In this document: positions 36,798 through 46,593 of the stretch, piece after piece
Numbering within the stretch: position 1 is the first letter of the stretch
Layout: each line of letters begins with the position of its first letter
NCBI GenBank assembly: GCA_003990705.1
Contig: AP018318.1
Location: 5,629,001 to 5,693,000, forward strand
DNA from: Nostoc sp. HK-01
Lineage (GTDB): Bacteria > Cyanobacteriota > Cyanobacteriia > Cyanobacteriales > Nostocaceae
DNA: 64,000 nt
Direction of reading: 5' to 3'
The notes under the pieces: generated by a model
Databases searched by the model: none
Told to the model about the DNA's origin: nothing
The model's input: the letters and a program-made list of their open reading frames with translations, nothing else
Position numbers and translations under genes: made by a program

Positions 36798-38210
36798 TTA
36801 TCTGTGATTTTGCAAAAATTCTGCGGCTATTTGTTGTAGTGATTGACGATTAATTTTACCTTGGGCATTACGAGGTAAAGAGTCAAGGCAAATCCAATAT
36901 TTAGGAATTTTAAATTTACTGAGTTTATCTTGCAGTACAGTTTTAATTTCTAGAGTAGGAATATTAGCCTCTAGAGGAGTATATATAGCTGTTAATGCTT
37001 GTCCCCATTGTTTATCGGGTACACCAATTACACAAATATCAGCAACTATTTGCGTGGCGCGGATAGCTGCTTCTATTTCGCCTGGGTAAACGTTTTCGCC
37101 ACCAGTAATAATTTTGTCGCTATTACGTCCGATAATATTTAGATAACCTTGATCATCTAAAAAACCTAAATCATCTACTTGTAAATAATCTTGATTTTCT
37201 CCAGGATGTGGATAGTAACCAAGGGCTAAAGATGTGGCTTGAATAGTAATATTACCAATTTGATGAGGTTGTAAAACTTTACCTTGTTGATTGCGAATTG
37301 TGACCTGGGCATGGGGTAAAATTTGCCCACTGTTAATTTTACCTTGGAGAAAATCATCAGGTTTGAGGGTGGCAATTTGCGAGGCGGTTTCTGTCATACC
37401 GTAGGTTGGTGCTAACCTAATGTTGTGAAATCGGGCTTTTTCTAATAGTTCTTGCCAAGCTGGTGCGCCGCCTAACATTACAGTATGAAATTGGGCTAAC
37501 CATTGGGTTAATTCAGAATTTTGTAAAAGGCGTTGTAGTTGAGTTGGTACTAATGAAAGGAAAAATTTTGATGGTTGAATAGAAGGTATTTGAATAGATT
37601 CTACAGATTTAAATGGCAAGATAACTAGTTTACCTCCAGTAGTGAAAGAACGCATAAATTGCATTAATCCACTAACATGATATAGAGGTAATACACAAAA
37701 AGAATTCACTTGCGTTAACTGGAAATATTCTGTAAATCCTTGTACAGATGCGGTGAGAGTTTCCCATGTGTGGATGGCGAATTTAATCTTGCCTGATGAA
37801 CCACCTGTGGGAATCATGATTAGTGCTGAGTGCTGAATGCTGGGAGATGAGTGTTGAGTGTTGTTAGCGGTAGCGGGGCGTTCAGCCCGTGTTAAGTAGG
37901 TATGATAATCTATTCCCCAAATGATATCCGGTTGGACTAATGTAAATACTTGTTCCCATTCTTGTGTTCCCCAGTCGGGGTTACAGAGAAAAACTGAACA
38001 ATTGGCTGCACAAGCAGCGAGGAAACTAGCTAAAAATTTGACTGGTTCGCGTTCAGCTAAGATAATTTTGAGTGGTTTATGATGTTGTTTTAATCTTTCT
38101 GTGAGGTCTAAATATAATTTTTCAGATATTGTTTGAAATTGATTGCTGTTGTTAACAATTAACCAATTATTTTGAGTTAAATTTTGCAGATAAATTAAAG
38201 GTTGTTCCAT
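36798..38210 (-). CDS. menE: o-succinylbenzoate-CoA ligase
   Basis: Activates o-succinylbenzoate with ATP and CoA in phylloquinone synthesis. 470-aa ANL-superfamily enzyme: P-loop IPTGGSSGKIKFAIHTW, PTYGMTETASQIA, GRNSDKIITGGENVYPGEIE hinge, and the catalytic Lys in NAQGKINR. Residues ~106-128 (TRAERPATANNTQHSS onward) are read from a palindromic repeat plus short CTGAGTG-type repeats inserted in frame before the P-loop. Start ATG 38210 overlaps the end of menC by 16 bp, so translation is coupled. Confidence 0.93.
   Translation of the reverse strand: MEQPLIYLQNLTQNNWLIVNNSNQFQTISEKLYLDLTERLKQHHKPLKIILAEREPVKFLASFLAACAANCSVFLCNPDWGTQEWEQVFTLVQPDIIWGIDYHTYLTRAERPATANNTQHSSPSIQHSALIMIPTGGSSGKIKFAIHTWETLTASVQGFTEYFQLTQVNSFCVLPLYHVSGLMQFMRSFTTGGKLVILPFKSVESIQIPSIQPSKFFLSLVPTQLQRLLQNSELTQWLAQFHTVMLGGAPAWQELLEKARFHNIRLAPTYGMTETASQIATLKPDDFLQGKINSGQILPHAQVTIRNQQGKVLQPHQIGNITIQATSLALGYYPHPGENQDYLQVDDLGFLDDQGYLNIIGRNSDKIITGGENVYPGEIEAAIRATQIVADICVIGVPDKQWGQALTAIYTPLEANIPTLEIKTVLQDKLSKFKIPKYWICLDSLPRNAQGKINRQSLQQIAAEFLQNHR
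37862..37891. repeat. 30-bp repeat inside menE (copy 1)
   Basis: Identical over 30 bp to 52168-52197. The core holds GGGC / GCCC around GTTCA. It is read in frame by menE. Confidence 0.9.
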
Positions 38211-39187
38211 AGATTTTCAGGATTTGTTACTTCTGCTTGGGCAAAAAAATGATCAACCCCAAAACCAACTGCTCTATTTTTGCGAGATAATTTGACTGCT
38301 AGGTTAAGTGCAGCTTGTCTACCAATCTCAGTCTCAAATACAGATGAGAAGACAGCATCAATTTCATGTTGTTGGCAAAACTGATGCAGCTTTGATGGTG
38401 AACCAACAATTGCGGGTTTGATGACGAAAATTCCTCGCCATCCTTGTTGATAACAACTGATGATTTGTGGGAGTGTGGCGACGGATTCATCTAAAGCGAT
38501 CGCAGTTCTGTAAAATCTACTTAACTCCAACATCTTTGCTAATTCTGCAACAGCTAGGGGTTGTTCCAGAAATTCAATTTCTATAGGTAATTGTGCCTGG
38601 ATATTGTCGCAAGTCTCCAGCCATAATTGCGCTTCTGCATAACTGAGTCCGCCGTTAGCATCTAGGCGGAGTTTGGCTGAGGGGGGTAAGCTATGAATTA
38701 AGGTATCAAATATTGCTAGTTCTTTGGCGATCGCATCTACACCAATTTTCCATTTAAATGTGCGATATCCTTTTTCCCACAGCGTTTTCCATTGTTGTAA
38801 CGCCACTTCCCCCGCAGAAACTAAGCCGCTACAAGTGAAATTATTTTCCACTCCTTCCCAACTCCTCACTCTCGCAATTGCTGATTCAAACCCAAACTGA
38901 CAAGCGGGTAAACAATCAGGAATTGCCAAAATCATCTCAGATGTAATTTGGTTAGGTAGTTGGCGACAAAAATCTAACGCTTGTTCTAAAGTCTCTGAAC
39001 CAAACCAACTGATAGGCGCGATTTCTCCCCAGCCAATTTTTCCTGCTTCATCTACAAGACGCAAAATAATACCCTCGCGGGTATCCCAAACACCATGATG
39101 GGTAATGAGTGGTTTAGCAAATCTCCGTTGATAAGGACGAAACTCAAAAAGTGCTGAATGCTGAGGTACAAATTTATCTGCGTTCAT
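38195..39187 (-). CDS. menC: o-succinylbenzoate synthase
   Basis: Enolase-superfamily enzyme that dehydrates SHCHC to o-succinylbenzoate. 330 aa. Visible catalytic features: Lys in FKWKIGV, metal ligands in LRLDANGG, EFLEQPLA and ALDES, and the second Lys in IFVIKPAIVG. Lies 39 bp after menA and overlaps menE by 16 bp; the three form one minus-strand unit. Confidence 0.95.
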   Translation of the reverse strand: MNADKFVPQHSALFEFRPYQRRFAKPLITHHGVWDTREGIILRLVDEAGKIGWGEIAPISWFGSETLEQALDFCRQLPNQITSEMILAIPDCLPACQFGFESAIARVRSWEGVENNFTCSGLVSAGEVALQQWKTLWEKGYRTFKWKIGVDAIAKELAIFDTLIHSLPPSAKLRLDANGGLSYAEAQLWLETCDNIQAQLPIEIEFLEQPLAVAELAKMLELSRFYRTAIALDESVATLPQIISCYQQGWRGIFVIKPAIVGSPSKLHQFCQQHEIDAVFSSVFETEIGRQAALNLAVKLSRKNRAVGFGVDHFFAQAEVTNPENLWNNL

Positions 39188-39226
39188 CTGCGGTTAATTA
39201 TTCTTTTTCGTACCTTTTGCAACCCA

Positions 39227-40126
39227 TTAGCCGATGAAAAATCCTACACCTAATAACAAGCAACTCCAAAAATGCACAGCGACAGCGATGAATTTACAAT
39301 TGCTAACTTTTTCTGGCTGGTTGTGATTTTGTTGGACATGGCGACATAATTTGATGGCGTAAGGCAAACTTAGCCAACTCAACAATGTCCATACTGGGAA
39401 AACTCCCAAAAGGATAAACAACAAGCAAAAAGGATAAATACTGGCGGTAAACCAAACTAAAACTTTTGCACCGTTAGCTGTACCTAACCGCACAATTGGC
39501 GATCGCTTCCCGGCGGCTATGTCATCCTTAACTTGGTGAAAGTGTGAACAAAACAAAATTAAGCTGGTAACAATCCCAACAATCACTGAAGCGGCAAAAC
39601 TGGCAATCGACCAAGTTTGCGTTTGGCTGTAATATACCGCTGGTACTAGCAACGGCCCAAAGGCAAAAAAGCAGAGAATTTCACCTAATCCTTGATATCC
39701 TAGCCGAAAGGGCGGCCCTTGGTACATATAGCCTAAAGCACAAGCCAGTAACACCATGATGATCACAGTGGGGTCTTGTTGCCAAGTTGCGATCGCTAAT
39801 ATTCCTAGCAAACCAATCACCAAACATAGATTTGCTAACCAAAATATTAGTGACTTCTTTCCTGTTAAATTCACTAGTGAATGATGTTTATTCTGATCGA
39901 TTCCTGTTTCAGAATCAAAAACATCATTACTCATGTTTTCCCATGCCAAAATTAATATTGCTGCTACTAAAAACGTGCTAAATACTGTTGTATTAAAAAT
40001 ATTAGTTTCGGCAAAAGCAATTGCTGTTCCTATCCAAATAGGCATAATTGCCACACTGTACATCGGCGGTTTAATTGCCGCCATCCACAGCTTACTTTTG
40101 GGATGTGAAATCTGCTTAGTAGTCAT
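39227..40126 (-). CDS. menA: 1,4-dihydroxy-2-naphthoate phytyltransferase
   Basis: UbiA-family membrane prenyltransferase that joins DHNA to the phytyl chain in phylloquinone (photosystem I A1) synthesis. 299 aa, about eight helices. The first Asp motif is NDVFDSETGID, preceded by AWENMS, and the second is the FHQVKDDIAAGKRSP segment, both characteristic of MenA. First gene of the menA-menC-menE unit, divergent from menF with a 450-bp gap. Confidence 0.94.
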   Translation of the reverse strand: MTTKQISHPKSKLWMAAIKPPMYSVAIMPIWIGTAIAFAETNIFNTTVFSTFLVAAILILAWENMSNDVFDSETGIDQNKHHSLVNLTGKKSLIFWLANLCLVIGLLGILAIATWQQDPTVIIMVLLACALGYMYQGPPFRLGYQGLGEILCFFAFGPLLVPAVYYSQTQTWSIASFAASVIVGIVTSLILFCSHFHQVKDDIAAGKRSPIVRLGTANGAKVLVWFTASIYPFCLLFILLGVFPVWTLLSWLSLPYAIKLCRHVQQNHNQPEKVSNCKFIAVAVHFWSCLLLGVGFFIG

Positions 40127-40576
40127 TATTTAACATTCATTGTTTATCAACATATAATTCAGGAGTCAGTAGTCAGAATTCAGCAGCAATTTGTGATGAT
40201 TGTATATGAATACATAGGTTTTAATCCACGAAAAAGCTAAAAATTACTGCACTACAATTAATGGCAGGTTGGAATACCCTACACTCTTGATTCTGATTAC
40301 TGAATTCTGACTTCTGAATTCTTCTTTATTTATTTTACTCAGCAATTAGCACTTAACATTCAGCATTTTTTGGGATTGATTAACCATTCCTTAGTAAAAC
40401 TTATTCTTTGATTACGCGTTGAAACTGAGCATAGCTTGTCAGCGTTTGATAATACCCTAAACAAAGCAAACTATACTCTGGTGAAATGTCTACTGAATAT
40501 GTTACCTGTAGAAATAGACCATGATTAATTACACTTTAGGAAGATAACTTAAAAAAAATTTACTATTATTAGATCC
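40127..40576. other. divergent promoter region menA / menF
   Basis: 450 bp with short repeats of TCAGAATTC/CTGAATTCT type (about 40165-40325), including the palindromic GAATTC phrases. No gene seen. Promoters of both men units should lie here. Confidence 0.5.
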
Positions 40577-41992
40577 ATGACAGTTTCACCATGTCGTAAC
40601 AACTTCTTTGTAACGCACAAAGACATATACCAATTTCTGTTAGCAGTTCACGAAAATTGCCTCAACAATAATTGTCGGCAAATTGTGAGTATTTCCCTAG
40701 AACTTGACTGGGTTGATCCTTTAGTTGTATTGGCTAAACTAGCGCAAGCAAATGAAATAAATTTTTACTTTGAGAACAGAGGTAAAGGAGAAGCGATCGC
40801 CGCGATTGATGCTGTCGCAAAATTACAAATTGATGGTCAAGACCGTTTTAATCAAGCAGAATATTTTATCAAAAATTGTCTAAAAAATATCATTAATTTT
40901 GGAGATATTCACCAACCTTTTGCCAGCCCTCGTTTTTTTTGTTACTTTAGTTTTTTTAACCAAAACATTCAATCAGACTATCCGTTTCCCTCCGCGACGA
41001 TATTTTTACCGCGTTGGCAAATAGCCGTCAAAAATCAGCGCTGCATCTTAGTCGCCAACATATTAATAACAGCGAACGCTAATTTAGAAAAAATCTGGCA
41101 TAATTTATGGAGTAAAACTGAACTTATTAATTCTTTAGAATATTTCTCGCCCAAACTGGATTTTTTATCCACACACTTTAGTAAGCAATCTGTAACGCAG
41201 GGTACAGAATTTAAACGTTCTGTTGTTTCAGCTTTACAAAAAATCCAGGCTAGTCATTTAAGCAAAATTGTCCTAGCAGATGCTTTAGATGTGCGGGCAA
41301 ATCATCAGTTTGACTTATATAAATCATTAGATAATCTGAGACAAATCCATCCTAATTGTTATGTTTTTTCCACAAGTAATGGTAAAGGACAAAACTTTAT
41401 TGGGGCAAGTCCTGAAAGATTAATTTGTATTCAGAATCAACAATTAATCTCTGATGCGTTAGCTGGTTCTGCACCACGGGGTAAAACGCCAGAGGAAGAC
41501 GCTGCAAATGCAAATCGCTTACTCAACAGTGAAAAGGAAAGACACGAACACTCGTTAGTCATTGATTTTATTACTCAACGCCTATCACAATTAGGATTAT
41601 CACCGCAGGTATTACCGCCACGCTTGCGACAGCTATCTAATATCCAACATTTATGGACACCTATCAGCGCTATAGTTCCCGCTAATGTCCACCCCTTAAA
41701 AATTGTGGCGCAACTGCATCCGACACCAGCTGTGGCTGGCGCAGCCAGAGATGTGGCTTGTGCAGAAATTCGGCGTTACGAAAGCTTTGAAAGGGGTTTA
41801 TATGCTGCGCCTTTAGGTTGGATAGACTCTCAAGGTAACTGTGAATTTATTGTGGGGATTCGTTCGGCACTAATCGATGGCGATCGCGCTAGACTTTACG
41901 CAGGTGCAGGTATCGTCGCCGGTTCTGATCCTGATAAAGAATTTGCTGAGGTACAACTAAAACTCCAGGCGTTATTAAAAGCGCTGGTTTAG
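40577..41992 (+). CDS. menF: isochorismate synthase
   Basis: Converts chorismate to isochorismate, the entry to the phylloquinone pathway. 471-aa chorismate-binding enzyme: FIGASPERLICIQ, GSAPRGKTPEEDAANA, SEKERHEHSLVIDFI, HPTPAVAGAARD and AGAGIVAGSDPDKEFAE are intact, including the Mg-binding Glu residues. The N-terminal ~130 residues are poorly conserved, as usual. ATG 40577. Divergent from menA, and convergent with moaB. Confidence 0.94.
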   Translation: MTVSPCRNNFFVTHKDIYQFLLAVHENCLNNNCRQIVSISLELDWVDPLVVLAKLAQANEINFYFENRGKGEAIAAIDAVAKLQIDGQDRFNQAEYFIKNCLKNIINFGDIHQPFASPRFFCYFSFFNQNIQSDYPFPSATIFLPRWQIAVKNQRCILVANILITANANLEKIWHNLWSKTELINSLEYFSPKLDFLSTHFSKQSVTQGTEFKRSVVSALQKIQASHLSKIVLADALDVRANHQFDLYKSLDNLRQIHPNCYVFSTSNGKGQNFIGASPERLICIQNQQLISDALAGSAPRGKTPEEDAANANRLLNSEKERHEHSLVIDFITQRLSQLGLSPQVLPPRLRQLSNIQHLWTPISAIVPANVHPLKIVAQLHPTPAVAGAARDVACAEIRRYESFERGLYAAPLGWIDSQGNCEFIVGIRSALIDGDRARLYAGAGIVAGSDPDKEFAEVQLKLQALLKALV

Positions 41993-42047
41993 CCAATGAA
42001 TATTAGGAACCAGAATTGTAGCCAATCATATTTTGGATGGTGCGTTG

Positions 42048-42551
42048 CTACTTCCTCATCTGACTGACTAAATGAACGAGTTCAGGTAAAATTAGTTTTT
42101 CCATACCTAGCCGCACAGCATTGCTGGAACCAGGGAGAGAGAAAATTAATTTATTTTGATAAACACCTGCGACAGCGCGAGATGCGATCGCACGGGAACC
42201 TATTTCTTGATAACTTAAAAATCTAAATATCTCTCCAAATCCTGGTAGAGTTTTTTCTAATAATTTTTCAATCGCATCGTAAGTAGTATCTCTCGGTGCA
42301 ATACCTGTACCACCATTAAAAATCACTACATCTAAATTGGCACTTTTACCCAGCGATTCAATTTGTGCTTGAATTTGGGTTGGTTCATCTTTGATAATTG
42401 CGTAGGCTGCAATGCTATGGTTTGCGTCTAATAGTAATTGTTGGATAAGTTGACCACTTTTATCTGTTTCTGAAGTGCGTGTATCGCTGACGGTAACTAC
42501 CGCACAATTTACCAGAATTTTTGCCGCATCTGGATGTGGTTGTTGCATCAT
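42048..42551 (-). CDS. moaB: molybdenum cofactor biosynthesis protein B
   Basis: 167-aa MogA/MoaB-family protein for the adenylylation of molybdopterin. Visible: VSDTRTSETDKSGQ, NGGTGIAPRDTTYDAI (the MoCF-binding loop) and SLPGSSNAVRLGMEK. Start at MMQQPHP; the ATG next in line is equivalent. Alone on its strand, 167 bp after psb28 in the direction of transcription. Other moa genes are not in the window. Confidence 0.93.
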   Translation of the reverse strand: MMQQPHPDAAKILVNCAVVTVSDTRTSETDKSGQLIQQLLLDANHSIAAYAIIKDEPTQIQAQIESLGKSANLDVVIFNGGTGIAPRDTTYDAIEKLLEKTLPGFGEIFRFLSYQEIGSRAIASRAVAGVYQNKLIFSLPGSSNAVRLGMEKLILPELVHLVSQMRK

Positions 42552-42718
42552 CCGAGTTTCAATTTAGAATTTTGGATTGGTTTCACCGATTCATCTGAGA
42601 GAAGAATGAAGTATGTTCGCCTTTGACGTTCGCGTACCACTTCGTGAGAGCAAGCTACGCATAGCGTCTGAGTTTATTTCAGACTTCATCCTTCATACTT
42701 CAAACTTCAGTTTGACTA

Positions 42719-43054
42719 TTAAGATTTGCTGAATTCCAAACCGTTTGCTTGAGCAAATCGCTCCATAAAACGGATAAAGCGATCCCACTCATCAACAGAT
42801 TTCATAATATGAACAGCTTCTAATGCTTCGGCTTTACCATTGACGAATCTAGCTTTAACTTCGCGGGTAATTATTTCGCCTTCCTCGTCTAGCATATACA
42901 TCCCAGTGACTTCTTCAGTGCTGCCTTGGTCTAAAATTTTGGGATTTGTAAAAATAAACGTTGCTGTACCAGTATCGCCACTACGCGATCGCGTCAAACG
43001 TACATCTGGTAACACATTTTCGTCAAGACCTCTAGAAAATTGGATTTTTGCCAT
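42719..43054 (-). CDS. psb28: photosystem II protein Psb28
   Basis: 111-aa soluble protein that binds the cytoplasmic side of PSII assembly intermediates (CP47 module) and helps PSII and chlorophyll-protein assembly. Conserved segments: [41 protein letters not shown] and [16 protein letters not shown] at the C-terminus. ATG 43054. A palindromic repeat lies between it and dtd. Confidence 0.96.
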   Translation of the reverse strand: MAKIQFSRGLDENVLPDVRLTRSRSGDTGTATFIFTNPKILDQGSTEEVTGMYMLDEEGEIITREVKARFVNGKAEALEAVHIMKSVDEWDRFIRFMERFAQANGLEFSKS

Positions 43055-43153
43055 GATGAAAGAATTTAAAGTTTTGTGATGGTTGATTTAATATTCTCTC
43101 ATTATTTAGAACTCAGTAGTCTATTTAAAAAGGCAGGAGGCAGAGAGCAGCGC

Positions 43154-43181
43154 GTTGCGGGGGTTCCCCCCGTTGTAGCGA
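43154..43181. repeat. GC-rich palindromic repeat (copy A)
   Basis: GTTGCGGGGG TT CCCCCC core; 24 of 28 bases match 49887-49914. Flanked by AGGCAGAA-type short repeats. Small dispersed element. Confidence 0.75.
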
Positions 43182-43239
43182 CTGCGGAGAGGCAGAAGGC
43201 AGAAGGAAAGAAATTTCAATCTTGTCCTCCCTGGCTTCT

Positions 43240-43692
43240 TTACGTTGCTTCCCGTTCTAGTAATAAAGTGACAGGGCCATCATTTTCGATATCAACTTGC
43301 ATCATTGCGCCAAATTTACCTGTTTCTACCTGTAAACCACTAGCGCGTAACTTGTTAACAAAGCTGTTATATAAATTTTCTGCGGTTTGAGGGGATGCAG
43401 AACGGTCAAAAGACGGACGGCGACCTTTGCGACAGTCGCCATAAAGAGTAAACTGACTGACTACCAACAATTCACCCTTAATTTCTTGCACAGATTTTTG
43501 CCATCTGTCTCCACCTTCTTCATCGGGAAACAGCCGCAATTCTAAGCATTTGCGCGCCATCCAGTCGAGTTCTGTATCTGTGTCAGTATCGGCAATACCG
43601 ACGAGTAAGTTTAATCCTCGTCCAATTTTGCCAATAGTTTCACCGTTAACTGTTACTTGCGATGATTTCACTCGCTGGATGATAACGCGCAT
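43240..43692 (-). CDS. dtd: D-aminoacyl-tRNA deacylase
   Basis: 150-aa proofreading enzyme that hydrolyses D-amino acids (and Gly-tRNA-Ala) from mischarged tRNA. Start [17 protein letters not shown] is the canonical beginning (ATG 43692; the frame extends 7 codons upstream). Conserved [17 protein letters not shown] and the C-terminal cis-Pro-type [18 protein letters not shown] are intact. Upstream are heptad repeats and the CobW gene. Confidence 0.95.
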   Translation of the reverse strand: MRVIIQRVKSSQVTVNGETIGKIGRGLNLLVGIADTDTDTELDWMARKCLELRLFPDEEGGDRWQKSVQEIKGELLVVSQFTLYGDCRKGRRPSFDRSASPQTAENLYNSFVNKLRASGLQVETGKFGAMMQVDIENDGPVTLLLEREAT

Positions 43693-43699
43693 AAATTTA

Positions 43700-43762
43700 A
43701 AGTCAAAAGTCAAAAGTCAAAAATATTCCTTTTTACTTTTTACCTTTTACTTTTTACTTTTT
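43700..43762. repeat. AAAGTCA and TTTTTAC heptad repeats
   Basis: Three AAAGTCA-type units (43700-43722) and about five TTTTTAC-type units (43729-43762) face each other between dtd and the CobW gene; the right end reaches into the last codons of the latter. Confidence 0.75.
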
Positions 43763-44893
43763 GAAGCCTTTACCCCGACTGACGGAAGGTAAACAAATGC
43801 AGTTTTCTATCTGAGAGATTAAAGTTTCGCGGTCGAGATTTTGACCAATTAGCACTAGCTGGTTCTTGGGTTCACCTTTCCACTCATCATCATCTAAGGT
43901 GAAGCGTTTACCGCACAGGTGGAAAATGTGGCGTTTGGGACTTTCATCAAACCACATCACACCTTTAGCGCGGAAAATGTTGGTTGGTAATTGGTTATCT
44001 AGGAAATACTGAAACTTCCTAATAGAAAAAGGCTTGTCACTTTGGAATGAGATGGAAGTGAAGCCATCATTTTCTAAATGGTCGGAATGATGGTGGTGAT
44101 GTTCATGGTCATGATGGTCGTGACCACAGGTGGAATGGTCGTGGTCATGGTGGTCGTGACCGCAGGTGGAATGGTCGTGGTCGTGATGGTCATGATCGTG
44201 ATGGTCATGATCATGCTCATCAACGGTGTCAAAATATTTGTCAGACTCAAATAATCCTACACTGAGAATTAATGCGAGTGGTACTTGCGATCGCTGGGTA
44301 CGCAAAATTCTTGCGCCTTCTTTGACTTCGTTGATTTTCTTCTCTAACTGGGTCACAGTTGCTTCATCAACCAAATCGGTTTTATTCAACAAAATCACAT
44401 CGCCGTAAGCAATTTGGCTGTAAGCTGCTTGGGAGTTGAATAAATCTAGGCTGTAGTTAGCTGCATCTACGACAGTGATAATCGAATCTAGACGGGTTAA
44501 ATCCCGCAGTTCTGTGCCTAAAAATGTTAAGGCCACAGGTAAAGGATCTGCTAGTCCGGTGGTTTCTACTACTAGATAATCTAGCTTTTCTTCCCGTTCT
44601 AATACTTTATAAACGGCATCAACTAAATCATTGTTGATGGTGCAACAAATACAACCATTACTTAGCTCCACCATATTATTATTTTCATCGGTGGAGATAA
44701 TTAACTCGTTGTCGATGCCAATTTCACCAAATTCATTCACTAACACAGCGGTTTTTAAACCCTGTTGGTTTGTGAGAATATGATTTAGTAAAGTCGTTTT
44801 GCCGCTACCAAGAAATCCAGTAATAATTGTTACTGGTAAACCTTGTTTCGGCGCATTCATGGGTTGAGATTCAGAATTCACTGCTGTTTGCAT
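43754..44893 (-). CDS. CobW/P47K (COG0523) GTPase with His-rich metal linker
   Basis: 379 aa. Walker A GFLGSGKTT (residues 26-34), the CICC metal motif, a Walker B-like VVETTGLADP and NKTD guanine-specificity motif define a G3E GTPase metallochaperone. Between the GTPase and C-terminal CobW domains is a His/Asp-rich stretch with tandem DHDHHDH and STCGHDHHDHDH units, about 35 His in all, typical of zinc-handling members. I use ATG 44893; the TTG at 44926 is in frame but unlikely. Divergent from cysS. Zinc specificity is inferred. Confidence 0.9.
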   Translation of the reverse strand: MQTAVNSESQPMNAPKQGLPVTIITGFLGSGKTTLLNHILTNQQGLKTAVLVNEFGEIGIDNELIISTDENNNMVELSNGCICCTINNDLVDAVYKVLEREEKLDYLVVETTGLADPLPVALTFLGTELRDLTRLDSIITVVDAANYSLDLFNSQAAYSQIAYGDVILLNKTDLVDEATVTQLEKKINEVKEGARILRTQRSQVPLALILSVGLFESDKYFDTVDEHDHDHHDHDHHDHDHSTCGHDHHDHDHSTCGHDHHDHEHHHHHSDHLENDGFTSISFQSDKPFSIRKFQYFLDNQLPTNIFRAKGVMWFDESPKRHIFHLCGKRFTLDDDEWKGEPKNQLVLIGQNLDRETLISQIENCICLPSVSRGKGFKK

Positions 44894-44943
44894 AGCGCGG
44901 TTATCAAACAAATCAAAAAATATCAAACTTCTTTAAGTTGCGG

Positions 44944-44983
44944 CTGTGCTACCGGAAATTCAAATTCACAAAAGGTAGCGCAG
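44944..44983. other. imperfect inverted repeat between CobW gene and cysS
   Basis: CTGTGCTACC (44944-44953) and GGTAGCGCAG (44974-44983) match at 9 of 10 positions with a 20-nt loop, in the divergent promoter region. Possible leader structure or operator. Confidence 0.4.
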
Positions 44984-45078
44984 ATAGGCCAGAAAACACT
45001 AGCATAGGGATGCTGGATAAACTTCCCAGCGACTTAACCCTATTATTGCGTATCCCTCTATTGCCGCATTACTCTGTT

Positions 45079-46521
45079 ATGACCTTAACTGTTTACAATA
45101 CCCTTACCCGTAGTCAAGAACCGTTTAAAACAGTCGAACCAGGCAAGGTTAAGATGTATTACTGCGGCGTGACGGTTTATGACTACTGCCATTTGGGTCA
45201 TGCTAGAGCTTGCATTGTTTGGGATGTCGTACGCCGCTATCTCCAGTTTATCGGTTATGAAGTGCGCTATGTGCAGAATTTTACTGATGTTGATGACAAA
45301 ATTCTCAACCGTGCGCGACAAGAACACTCATCAATGGAGGCTGTAGCTGAACGCTTCATTAAAGCATATTTTGAAGATATGGCACGGTTGGGAATCAAAG
45401 AAGCTGATGAATATCCCCGCGCGACACACACGATGAACGGGATTCAGCGTTTAATTCATGAGTTGGAAAATAAAGGTTTTGCCTATCCATCTGATGGGGA
45501 TGTTTACTATGCTGTGCGCCAGTTTGCTGAGTATGGGAAGCTTTCTGGTCGCAGGTTAGAAGATATGCAAGCGGGGAAAAGCGATCGCGTTAATATAGAA
45601 GACGCAGAATATCAAAAGAAAAAAGACCCCTTTGATTTTGCTTTGTGGAAAGCCGCCAAACCTGGCGAACCTGCTTGGGAATCACCTTGGGGTGCTGGTC
45701 GTCCGGGATGGCACATTGAATGCTCGGCGATGGTGCGCGATCGCCTGGGTGAGACAATAGATATTCATGCTGGTGGTGCTGACTTAATTTTCCCTCACCA
45801 CGAAAATGAAATTGCCCAATCAGAAGCCGTCACAGGTAAACCTTTAGCAAATTACTGGCTGCACAACGGTATGGTAAAGGTGGACGGTGAGAAAATGTCC
45901 AAGTCTTTGGGTAACTTTACTACTATCCGCGACTTACTTGATCGCCATGTTGATCCAATGGCAGTAAGATTATTTGTGCTGATGGCGCAATATCGTAAGC
46001 CTATTGATTTTACCGATGATGCGATCGCTGCTGCCACCAACGGCTGGCACACCCTGAAAGAAGGTTTACTGTTTGGTTATCAATACGGTAAACAATTAGG
46101 CTGGGAAGTTGATTCTTCCCTACTCCCTGAATTTGTTGAACGCTTTCGAGAAACTGTCAACGATGACTTTAATTTCCCTGGTGGGGTAACAGTGTTGTTT
46201 GAATTAGCCAAAGAACTCCGCCGTGAAGGAAATATCCTGGTTCATGAAGGCAAAACTGACACACCAGCCGATGAACTGCAAAAACAATGGCAAACTCTGG
46301 TAACTTTGGCAGAGGTTTTAGGTTTAACTGCCGAAATTGAAAATGCTACCCCTGCAACTGATGGTCTTAGCGATGCGGAAATTGAAGATTTAATTCAACA
46401 ACGCCAAGCCGCCAGAAAAGCGCGGAATTTTGCCGAAGGCGATCGCATCCGTAATGAACTACAATCCCAAGGTATTACCTTAATTGATAGTCCTGAAGGT
46501 ACTCGCTGGCACAGAAATTAA
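45079..46521 (+). CDS. cysS: cysteinyl-tRNA synthetase
   Basis: Class I synthetase, 480 aa from ATG 45079 ([16 protein letters not shown]); the frame is open 47 codons further upstream, but the family starts here. HIGH-like [14 protein letters not shown] near residue 38, zinc-binding [12 protein letters not shown], a GWHIECSAM loop and the KMSKSLGN motif are all present. Divergent from the CobW gene; followed by a clear terminator. Confidence 0.97.
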   Translation: MTLTVYNTLTRSQEPFKTVEPGKVKMYYCGVTVYDYCHLGHARACIVWDVVRRYLQFIGYEVRYVQNFTDVDDKILNRARQEHSSMEAVAERFIKAYFEDMARLGIKEADEYPRATHTMNGIQRLIHELENKGFAYPSDGDVYYAVRQFAEYGKLSGRRLEDMQAGKSDRVNIEDAEYQKKKDPFDFALWKAAKPGEPAWESPWGAGRPGWHIECSAMVRDRLGETIDIHAGGADLIFPHHENEIAQSEAVTGKPLANYWLHNGMVKVDGEKMSKSLGNFTTIRDLLDRHVDPMAVRLFVLMAQYRKPIDFTDDAIAAATNGWHTLKEGLLFGYQYGKQLGWEVDSSLLPEFVERFRETVNDDFNFPGGVTVLFELAKELRREGNILVHEGKTDTPADELQKQWQTLVTLAEVLGLTAEIENATPATDGLSDAEIEDLIQQRQAARKARNFAEGDRIRNELQSQGITLIDSPEGTRWHRN

Positions 46522-46531
46522 TCTGAAGCAT

Positions 46532-46593
46532 AGGCTTTTGTCAATCTCACATTGCAGTTTTTATCTGAAAAACTCAACTACAAAAGCCTTTTT
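46532..46593 (+). terminator. terminator of cysS
   Basis: AGGCTTTTGT (46532-46541) pairs perfectly with ACAAAAGCCT (46580-46589) around an inner AGTTTTT / AAAAACT stem, followed by TTTT. Rho-independent terminator, 10 bp past the stop codon. Confidence 0.8.

Noticed and set aside
44894-45078. Cobalamin riboswitch upstream of the CobW gene
   Set aside because: No B12-box sequence or typical length; only an imperfect inverted repeat is visible.
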